Positions 1 through 4,844 of a stretch of DNA of 5,065 nucleotides are shown piece by piece; position 1 is the stretch's first letter; each line of letters starts with the position of its first letter. The notes beneath the pieces are model-generated. The model had not been told where the DNA came from. It was given only the letters and a program-made list of their open reading frames with translations, and made no database searches. Source of the DNA: Clostridiales bacterium (lineage in GTDB: Bacteria; Bacillota; Clostridia; Christensenellales; JAISNN01). A program made the translations under genes and the position numbers. Location of the stretch: positions 1 through 5,065 of the forward strand of contig JAITOQ010000061.1 of NCBI GenBank assembly GCA_031289865.1, in the 5' to 3' direction.

Positions 1-471
1 TCCTGAACTATCTTCACTTTTTAGTTCTTTTGCGATTTCGTCTTCCTCTTCGACTACCTCTACTTTTATTTTTTTAGGAATTTTTTCAAATTCCCAATTG
101 TTGATTGCAGCAATATCTATCGGCACAAGAGGAATATCTTTTAGTTTCTTTACGATAATGTCAAATAGCATCTCTTCAATTTCTTTATCGGCAGTATTTA
201 TGTACAACTCCGAGTTGAGTACGCGATATTTAGCATACTCTTTCTGCAACTCTTTTTCAACGGCTTTATACTCTACTCCGTCTTGTTTGTTTTTCGCATC
301 GCATTCAAAAACCATGCATTTGTTTTTGTCCGTTGTGTCAAAAATCAGACCACAATATCCGTTTCTGCTGTGGGAGAAAAACCTAACGGCACAATGCTGT
401 TCAGTCTGAGCTATACCTACCTTAAAGATATGCTCGGTAGATTTTGATTTTATTAAGTAAATTAAACCCAT
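1..471 (-). CDS. GIY-YIG fold protein, T5orf172-like, partial (C-terminus beyond the window)
   Basis: The minus-strand frame from an ATG at 471 stays open for 157 codons to the window edge, so the C-terminus is missing. Residues 3-7 (LIYLI) match the GIY strand and 17-21 (KVGIA) the YIG strand as written in T5orf172 proteins (usually KIGxT). Arg30 and His34 sit where the helix arginine belongs. Residues 71-90 (VEKEL, then Tyr79, Arg83, Ser87-Glu88) match the family's Glu-bearing helix and its following Arg and Ser-Glu positions; Glu72 would bind the metal. The visible tail (about 140-157) is Glu/Asp/Lys-rich and probably disordered. Known for the family: GIY-YIG nucleases cut DNA, and T5orf172 members occur in phages and mobile elements, but many have no tested activity. 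AAAGGA at 478-483 with a 6-nt gap supports the start. The call rests on motif reading, not a profile search; a non-catalytic relative is possible. Confidence 0.68.
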   Translation of the reverse strand, partial: MGLIYLIKSKSTEHIFKVGIAQTEQHCAVRFFSHSRNGYCGLIFDTTDKNKCMVFECDAKNKQDGVEYKAVEKELQKEYAKYRVLNSELYINTADKEIEEMLFDIIVKKLKDIPLVPIDIAAINNWEFEKIPKKIKVEVVEEEDEIAKELKSEDSSG

Positions 472-477
472 ATAACA

Positions 478-483
478 TCCTTT
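478..483 (-). promoter_or_regulatory. Ribosome binding site of the GIY-YIG gene
   Basis: On the minus strand AAAGGA lies 6 nt before the ATG at 471. It decides the start of a gene that has no stop codon inside the window. Confidence 0.65.
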
Positions 484-501
484 ACAAATTTCAATAGATT
501 T

Positions 502-530
502 ATTTTATCATGTTTTTTGAAAACTGTCCA
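502..530 (-). promoter_or_regulatory. Sigma-A-type promoter of the GIY-YIG gene (extended -10)
   Basis: Reading the minus strand, the -35 is TGGACA (525-530, 5/6), the spacer is 17 bp, and the -10 is TAAAAT (502-507, 5/6). A TGA precedes the -10, which makes an extended -10 element. Predicted transcription start is near 495, giving a leader of only about 22 nt that contains the AAAGGA site. The GIY-YIG gene can thus be expressed independently of the gene at 654-1106. Confidence 0.72.
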
Positions 531-653
531 GTATTATTTGCATTGTTCATAAATCGTTTTATGTTTTTCGAGAAAGCTATATCCCGATGAAATCTCTCAG
601 GAACTCGACACAACGACAAACTGACCCTTGTTTTTTATCAAAAACGCAAATAG

Positions 654-1106
654 TTACAATACCTCTTCTACCCGACCGGTAAAACAATATCTTTTGTTTT
701 TCTTTTCGTTGTATTCATGCGTAAAGACGACCGTCCAACTATACGTCAAATCAAAGAGATAGACGTCCTCCGGTAAGCGGTCTTGCAACGTTTTAAATTC
801 TTTGCAAGATAGTTTTAGGACAGCTTCTTTCGGATATTTCCAATAGTCCTCTATGAATATTTTTTCTGCGGAATGAATATCCCTCATCACATAAAAATCA
901 TCCGTCAAGTTGTCCAAAAACGCATGACAATAAAGCGAACTGACGCGGGTATAATTTTTTAAACAATCCCATAAATACCCCTCGTAGCAAAGTCCGTCTT
1001 TAAACTGACGTAACCTATCAATCGATTCGTAAAAATAATCGTTTTTGTTCACAAACACTTCGATATAATTTTTTCGGATTGATTCGGAATTTAAAATTAT
1101 TTCCAT
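654..1106 (-). CDS. Uncharacterised 150-residue protein, possibly DUF4275-like
   Basis: A complete minus-strand frame encodes 150 residues rich in aromatic and charged residues. It has no signal peptide, no membrane helix and no catalytic motif I recognise, so it is probably a small soluble cytoplasmic protein. The clearest segment is the C-terminus (about 112-143): a Pro-Glu-Asp-Val-Tyr turn, then YSWTVVFTHEY. This recalls the Trp-Thr...Thr-His-Glu ending of DUF4275-like proteins, and GYLWDCLK at about 43-50 recalls their YLW motif. That link is from memory and weak. Small orphan proteins of this sort are often immunity proteins of polymorphic toxin systems, but no toxin lies beside it here. 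The start has AAGGAA at 1117-1122, 10 nt upstream, a slightly long gap. The gene is AT-rich like the GIY-YIG gene, which suggests accessory DNA. That it is a real gene is fairly safe; its function is unknown. Confidence 0.7.
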   Translation of the reverse strand: MEIILNSESIRKNYIEVFVNKNDYFYESIDRLRQFKDGLCYEGYLWDCLKNYTRVSSLYCHAFLDNLTDDFYVMRDIHSAEKIFIEDYWKYPKEAVLKLSCKEFKTLQDRLPEDVYLFDLTYSWTVVFTHEYNEKKNKRYCFTGRVEEVL

Positions 1107-1179
1107 TTTAACGCTTTTCCTTGTGTGTCTATACGGTTTTTCGTCCGTAACCCGTTAATAACCGCCGTTCTATTTTAAT

Positions 1180-1208
1180 ATCATATCACAAAACAAATAA
1201 ATTTGCAA
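1180..1208 (-). promoter_or_regulatory. Promoter for the gene at 654-1106
   Basis: On the minus strand the -35 is TTGCAA (1203-1208, 4/6), the spacer is exactly 17 bp, and the -10 is TATGAT (1180-1185, 5/6). The predicted start near 1173 gives a 5' leader of about 66 nt, in which I see no riboswitch-like structure. Confidence 0.65.
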
Positions 1209-1233
1209 TAGGCAACAAAACACCTCTTGCTAA

Positions 1234-1262
1234 TTTATAAAATTTATGTTACACTATATACT
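1234..1262 (+). promoter_or_regulatory. Candidate promoter for the xerS-like gene
   Basis: The -35 is TTTATA (1234-1239, 4/6), the spacer 17 bp, and the -10 TATACT (1257-1262, 5/6). An overlapping alternative is TTGCTA (1227-1232), 17 bp, TACACT (1250-1255), with weaker consensus. Either would run back-to-back with the minus-strand promoter at 1180-1208. The region is very AT-rich, so chance matches are likely and the choice between the two is uncertain. Confidence 0.45.
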
Positions 1263-1270
1263 AATGCGAT

Positions 1271-1288
1271 ATTGATTCTCATATCAAT
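1271..1288 (+). repeat. Small perfect inverted repeat near the xerS-like transcription start (possible operator)
   Basis: ATTGAT at 1271-1276 and ATCAAT at 1283-1288 form perfect 6-bp arms around a 6-nt spacer, just after the candidate -10. The position suits a repressor site, but short AT-rich repeats arise easily by chance and no repressor is identified. Confidence 0.3.
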
Positions 1289-1352
1289 CACAAAACATCT
1301 GCTCAAATTACAAATTCTTTTTAGATAACAAACAAACGGGTAACAAAAAAAA

Positions 1353-2396
1353 ATGGATTTTTATCAACAAAAGCAAAAAGACGGAATGAAAAAGCTGCGC
1401 GAATTACAAGCCGATCTCCCTCCCCTCACAAAAGAATTTTTTACGGGGATTGCGGATCGGACGTCGATTTTGACGCGGATAAATTATGCGTACGACCTCC
1501 GGATTTTCTTTGATTATTTAAAAAACGAGGTTTTTCACAAGGCGGCTTTGTCTATCACCTTAGCCGACCTAAATCAATTGACCGCAACCGACATAGAGGA
1601 GTACATTCAATACATAAGCGTGTACGAATTTCACGGAAACGAAAACGCCAATCAAGAGCGCGGTAAGGCGCGAAAGCTGTCCTCCGTCCGTTCCTTTTTT
1701 AAATATCTTTTTAACAAGGACAGATTGGACGCGAATGTCTCCGCTAAGGTTTCATTCCCAAAGCTTCACGACAAGGAGATTGTTCGCCTCGACGTGGACG
1801 AAATCACCCGCCTTTTGGACGAGGTTGAAAGCGGCGGCGGTTTGACAAAACGCCAGCTCGATTATCACGCTATTTACAAGACTCGCGACCTTGCTATGCT
1901 GACGCTCTTTTTGGGTACGGGTATCCGTATCTCGGAATGCGTCGGATTGAATATCGACGACATAAATTTTCGCAACAATTCCTTTAAGGTCACGCGCAAG
2001 GGCGGCAATCAAGCCATTCTGTATTTTTCGGACGAGGTAGCCGACGCGCTCCGCGCCTACCGTGAGGAACGGTTGGATATCGAGGTCAAGGACGAAGCGG
2101 AGCGGGAGGCTTTTTTCCTCTCCGCGCAAAACAAGCGTATAGGCGTCCGCGCCGTGGAAAATTTGGTGAAAAAATACAGCCAAATCATCACCCCCCTCAA
2201 GCATATCACGCCGCATAAGCTCCGAAGCACCTACGGTACGGCTCTGTACCGCGAAACCAACGATATCTACGTCGTCGCGGAGGTTTTGGGGCATCACGAC
2301 ATAAACACGACCAAAAAACATTATGCGGCAATGAGCGACGAGGTTCGCCGCGCCGCCGCGACAAAGGTCAAGCTGCGCGACCCCGAAGAGAGTTAA
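1353..2396 (+). CDS. xerS: Tyrosine recombinase, XerS-like, complete
   Basis: The 347-residue protein has an N-terminal SAM-like core-binding domain (about 25-135) and a C-terminal catalytic domain (about 140-340). All active-site residues are present: Arg192 (GIRISE), Lys216 (TRKGG), His288 and Arg291 (PHKLR), His314 (LGHHD) and nucleophile Tyr324 (KKHYA). Length and segments such as VTRKGG, VENLVKKYS and ITPHKLRSTYGTALY resemble XerS, which in streptococci and lactococci resolves chromosome dimers alone at a dif site beside its gene. Such enzymes join DNA through a 3'-phosphotyrosyl intermediate. The symbol is by resemblance; an integrative-element integrase is the main alternative, though no excisionase or element genes are visible. 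Ribosome binding is weak: GGG at 1338-1340 is 12 nt upstream, followed by a run of nine A ending in the ATG. The 3' end carries a tandem partial duplication. Confidence 0.85.
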   Translation: MDFYQQKQKDGMKKLRELQADLPPLTKEFFTGIADRTSILTRINYAYDLRIFFDYLKNEVFHKAALSITLADLNQLTATDIEEYIQYISVYEFHGNENANQERGKARKLSSVRSFFKYLFNKDRLDANVSAKVSFPKLHDKEIVRLDVDEITRLLDEVESGGGLTKRQLDYHAIYKTRDLAMLTLFLGTGIRISECVGLNIDDINFRNNSFKVTRKGGNQAILYFSDEVADALRAYREERLDIEVKDEAEREAFFLSAQNKRIGVRAVENLVKKYSQIITPLKHITPHKLRSTYGTALYRETNDIYVVAEVLGHHDINTTKKHYAAMSDEVRRAAATKVKLRDPEES

Positions 2397-2417
2397 AAAT
2401 AGGGTCAAGCTGCGCGA
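2366..2417 (+). repeat. 37-bp-period tandem partial duplication over the 3' end of the xerS-like gene
   Basis: GGTCAAGCTGCGCGA occurs at 2366-2380, inside the last codons, and again at 2403-2417, just after the TAA at 2394-2396. Similarity continues for about 8 more bases with mismatches. The 37-bp offset is not a multiple of three, so the second copy is in another frame. That frame stays open for 33 codons (2404-2502) to a TAG at 2503-2505. Confidence 0.8.
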
Positions 2418-2474
2418 TTCCGACGGCGATCGAGTATGCCGTATCATAAAGGATAATCCCGCGCATGAGCTTCG

Positions 2475-2515
2475 GCAGAGTATTCTAAAAAACGCATATT
2501 TGTAGAATACTATGC
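2475..2515 (+). repeat. 41-bp near-perfect palindrome (candidate operator or recombinase core site)
   Basis: The left arm (2475-2491) and the right arm (2499-2515, read in reverse complement) match at 15 of 17 positions around a 7-nt centre. The inner block AGTATTCTA / TAGAATACT is perfect. The size and symmetry suit a dimeric protein site. Candidates are the PadR-like protein encoded downstream, since PadR dimers bind inverted repeats, or the recombinase encoded upstream, since Xer sites have inverted arms and a 6-8 nt centre. As an RNA hairpin it lacks an adjacent U-tract, so I do not call it a terminator. Confidence 0.65.
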
Positions 2516-2563
2516 AAAAAAACTTTTTTGGATTTCTTTCGGGAGTTTCGACAGTTTTTTCCG

Positions 2564-2604
2564 ATAAACTACTCTAAAAAACATTATTTTCAAGAATATT
2601 CTGC
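2564..2604 (+). repeat. Degenerate second copy of the palindromic element, upstream of the padR-like promoter
   Basis: Offset by 89 bp from the 41-bp palindrome, this copy shares the central block TCTAAAAAAC (2573-2582) and a right arm ending AGAATATTCTGC (2593-2604). In reverse complement that arm matches the first element's left arm at 11 of the 13 outer positions. The left arm is poorly kept. AGAATATTCT at 2593-2602 is itself a perfect 10-bp palindrome. The element ends 18 bp before the -35 hexamer, a position suited to regulating the padR-like gene. Confidence 0.5.
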
Positions 2605-2622
2605 AATATATTGTATTATCCA

Positions 2623-2651
2623 TTGACAATTCGGACGATTTGTTGTAAAAT
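2623..2651 (+). promoter_or_regulatory. Strong sigma-A-type promoter of the padR-membrane fusion gene
   Basis: A perfect -35 TTGACA (2623-2628), a 17-bp spacer and -10 TAAAAT (2646-2651, 5/6) make this the best promoter in the window. The predicted start near 2658 gives a leader of about 48 nt before the ATG. The degenerate palindrome lies directly upstream. Confidence 0.8.
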
Positions 2652-2691
2652 ATACGGAGCAAAAGAAAAAACTTTCTTTTCAAATTTTAAA

Positions 2692-2696
2692 AGGAG
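2692..2696 (+). promoter_or_regulatory. Ribosome binding site of the padR-membrane fusion gene
   Basis: AGGAG, preceded by a run of A, lies 9 nt before the ATG at 2706. It fixes the start at the residue where PadR homology begins. Confidence 0.8.
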
Positions 2697-2705
2697 TAAA
2701 AACTT

Positions 2706-4661
2706 ATGGATTCTATTCATAGTGAATTTTTTAGAAGTAACGTCACGACGATTATACTTCGTTCACTCTATGAAGAAGACCGCTACGGTTACGATATTTT
2801 AAAAGAAATCGACCGAAAAAGTCAAGGCAGCTACAACATTAAGCAAGCCACGCTCTATAGCTGTCTTAAACGTCTTGAAAAAAGCGGTCTTATCAAAGCG
2901 TTTTGGGGCGAAATCTCGGGCGGCGGCAGACGCCGTTACTATTCCCTCTCTCCGAACGGACGCGAATTTTTGACAAAAAACAAACTCGAATACGAATATT
3001 CGAGAACCTTGCTCGACAAGCTTTTATCTAACGAGAGCTATGACCTTTCAAAAGCTCCCCCGTTTGACATAAACGAGCTTCGTCCGCGCAACGTCCGCGA
3101 CTCCGCACCTACCGAACGGTCGGTCGTAAAGGACGAGCTTGCCGATGACATTATCAGCGTCGAGAGCTTAGTCGCCTATGTCGAAAACGCCGACGCCGCG
3201 GAAGAGGCCGTCGGAGAAACGGAGCTGCACGAGACCTTTGCCGCACCCGTGTCAAACGCGGAAAAGCCTATCGGCACTTATGCGGAGCAAACCAACTTTT
3301 TAGACGACGTTGCGTCGGACAGCGAGCCGCAGCGCGGTTTTCGCTATGACGACCCGAACAATACCCCGACGGAAGTACAAGACGCCCAAGCCGCGCCCGC
3401 TATCCAGAGCGAAGCCGCGCCGTCTTATCAATATATCCGCAATGTAGCGGAAGCCGCGGGACACATCGATTATTCCGAACAAAGAGAGCTTGCGCTCAAA
3501 CAAAACGCGGAATATTCCAAAGAATACAGAGAAAATCTTAGGCAAAAGGAGCTTAACGCTCAAAAGAATGCTCACCTTTGGTACGAACCGTCGATCAATA
3601 TCGTAAACGTTGTCAGGGGCGAACACAATTCTCCGTTACCTCCTCCGCCACCTCCCCCTCCTCCGCCGCCTCCTCCTCCGCCCGTTACACGGCTCGATTT
3701 AACCTCTTATTCCAAAAATATCAACGAGGAGGACGGTCTGTCACCCGACGAGAAAAAAGACATTGCGCGTAAGCGTCTCGGTCTGAACGGCGGCAACAAA
3801 AATTACAACCTCCCCCCCTTACAAACAGTGACCGTTGAGCAACCGTTTGAAAAACCTAAGGCATCAACTGCGGCGGCTGCGGGCAACACTGTTTTTACTA
3901 AAGACAAGGATTTGAATCCCGAAACTACAAGAGACGAAAACTCACAGAATATCGGCTTTTTGGACGACAGCGGATTAAAAATTCAGAGTTTTGAAAAGTA
4001 TGATGCCAATGCGGAAGAAAACATAAATTATCGAAATGTTTTTCAAAGCGAAATACTCTCTAAGCGCGCCGATCAAAACGAGGATTTTGAAAGTGCCGCG
4101 CCGACCGAACCCAAAAACGCTGACTCCCCCGTATATTTCAACGATGTCAAAAACAAGTTGACCAACGAGGGTTATGAGATACGAGCCTACAACAAATCAA
4201 ATACCTCCGACTTTTATGCAAAAAGCTACATCTACAGCCGAAAAATCAATGCGGCGGCATACGGTGCGACATGGGGTGTTTGGATGTGCGAGGCACTCAT
4301 TCTATCATTAGCATTCGGCAGCTTCTTCGGGCTCGCTGACAACGTCCCCGCTCTCCTCATGTTTTTGTTTATACCGATAATCGTACCGCTCGTGTTTCTT
4401 GTCCTCCTTGCGATAAATCCGAATAAACGGATCAAGGACGACTTTGACCTAAAACGCGAACTAAAGATCAGAGCGATTGTAGCTTTGGGCTTGCTCGTCA
4501 TAACGGCGATTGTAGCCTTGTGTTTCTTGGGCGCGGCACGTGCCGAAAATCCGACCGCCGCCCTCACAATCCTCCTCCCGACAATACTCTTTACGAATAT
4601 CCCCCTCAGCGCATTTATCTATGACCGCTTGAGAAAAACAAGAACGTTTCATTTGAGTTGA
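2706..4661 (+). CDS. PadR-family winged-helix protein fused to a proline-rich linker and four-helix membrane domain
   Basis: Of 651 residues, about 5-92 form a PadR winged helix: ILRSLYEEDRYGYDILKEI, a recognition helix with TLYSCLKRLEKSGLI, and a Gly/Arg wing (GGGRRRYYSLSPNG). Residues 100-310 are acidic, Ala/Glu-rich and probably disordered, with a charged helix at about 255-288. A run of 15 prolines spans 312-326. Another loose linker leads to a more ordered segment (475-515) and four membrane helices at about 520-542, 547-570, 588-611 and 617-638. The loop between helices 2 and 3 and the C-terminal tail are Lys/Arg-rich, so both termini should be cytoplasmic, as DNA binding needs. Ordinary PadR proteins are about 100-200 soluble residues; PadR is often encoded beside separate membrane proteins, and here the two appear joined. 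I infer a membrane-tethered regulator; ligand and targets are unknown. It has its own promoter and terminator and may be autoregulated through the upstream palindromes. Confidence 0.85.
   Translation: MDSIHSEFFRSNVTTIILRSLYEEDRYGYDILKEIDRKSQGSYNIKQATLYSCLKRLEKSGLIKAFWGEISGGGRRRYYSLSPNGREFLTKNKLEYEYSRTLLDKLLSNESYDLSKAPPFDINELRPRNVRDSAPTERSVVKDELADDIISVESLVAYVENADAAEEAVGETELHETFAAPVSNAEKPIGTYAEQTNFLDDVASDSEPQRGFRYDDPNNTPTEVQDAQAAPAIQSEAAPSYQYIRNVAEAAGHIDYSEQRELALKQNAEYSKEYRENLRQKELNAQKNAHLWYEPSINIVNVVRGEHNSPLPPPPPPPPPPPPPPPVTRLDLTSYSKNINEEDGLSPDEKKDIARKRLGLNGGNKNYNLPPLQTVTVEQPFEKPKASTAAAAGNTVFTKDKDLNPETTRDENSQNIGFLDDSGLKIQSFEKYDANAEENINYRNVFQSEILSKRADQNEDFESAAPTEPKNADSPVYFNDVKNKLTNEGYEIRAYNKSNTSDFYAKSYIYSRKINAAAYGATWGVWMCEALILSLAFGSFFGLADNVPALLMFLFIPIIVPLVFLVLLAINPNKRIKDDFDLKRELKIRAIVALGLLVITAIVALCFLGAARAENPTAALTILLPTILFTNIPLSAFIYDRLRKTRTFHLS
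3639..3683 (+). repeat. 15-codon polyproline tract inside the padR fusion
   Basis: Fifteen consecutive proline codons use a mixture of CCT, CCG, CCC and CCA, so the run is not a simple nucleotide repeat. Mixed codons suggest the proline run itself is kept at the protein level. Runs of this length normally stall ribosomes and need elongation factor P. Confidence 0.95.
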
Positions 4662-4690
4662 GTCGGACTTATTGAAAAATCGAATATTAC

Positions 4691-4722
4691 AAAAAAGGCT
4701 ACTCTGTCGGGTAGTCTTTTTT
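4691..4722 (+). terminator. Intrinsic terminator after the padR fusion gene
   Basis: Starting 30 nt after the stop codon, AAAAAAGGCTAC pairs with GTAGTCTTTTTT to form a 12-bp stem (one G-U pair) with a loop of about 8 nt, ending in a T-rich run. The flanking A and T tracts could let it work in both directions. It separates the fusion gene from the gene starting at 4845. Confidence 0.88.
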
Positions 4723-4806
4723 AATTTGCACGGGACGACGCTTCATTTACTTATCCCAAATCCGTTAAAAACAAATCTTATCGTTCTTTTGCGCATTTTT
4801 GCGGAC

Positions 4807-4812
4807 TATACT
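4807..4812 (+). promoter_or_regulatory. Possible -10 element for the gene starting at 4845
   Basis: TATACT (5/6) lies about 20 nt before the ribosome binding site of the last gene and downstream of the terminator, where a new promoter is expected. No good -35 is found 16-18 bp upstream, so this is tentative. Confidence 0.3.
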
Positions 4813-4844
4813 ATTAACACACTAAAAAAAGAGGGCAGCTATCG

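Larger units (their letters stand above)
2397..2705. other. 309-bp gene-free region between the xerS-like and padR-like genes
   Basis: No coding region is supported here. In order it holds the second copy of the 37-bp duplication, a 41-bp palindrome, a small A/T inverted repeat at 2515-2530 (CAAAAAA, 2 nt, TTTTTTG), a degenerate copy of the palindrome, a strong promoter and the padR-like ribosome binding site. I see no convincing intrinsic terminator after the xerS-like gene, so some read-through into the next gene is possible. Confidence 0.75.

Noticed and set aside
98..409. 103-residue plus-strand open frame
   Set aside because: It is the Ser/Phe-rich antisense shadow of the GIY-YIG gene, has no ribosome binding site, and the minus frame has clear family motifs and a strong promoter.
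630..650. GTTTTT / AAAAAC hairpin just after the stop of the gene at 654-1106
   Set aside because: A six-pair, almost pure A-T stem without a U-tract in the right place is too weak to call a terminator.
1752..2447. 231-residue minus-strand open frame
   Set aside because: It lies opposite the catalytic domain of the recombinase, whose plus-strand frame has a complete active site; the antisense product resembles nothing.
2475..2530. Palindrome read as an intrinsic terminator of the recombinase gene
   Set aside because: The loop is AT-rich and the stem is followed by an A-run before any T-run, so it lacks the GC stem and immediate U-tract of a terminator.
2611..2802. 63-residue plus-strand open frame
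   Set aside because: It starts upstream of and overlaps the promoter of the padR fusion, and has no ribosome binding site.
3300..3772. Open frames of 108 residues (minus) and 64 residues (plus) inside the fusion gene linker
   Set aside because: They are by-products of the low-complexity GC-richer linker sequence and lack start signals.
4232..4652. Two minus-strand open frames opposite the membrane domain
   Set aside because: They are antisense shadows of hydrophobic codons and have no ribosome binding sites.
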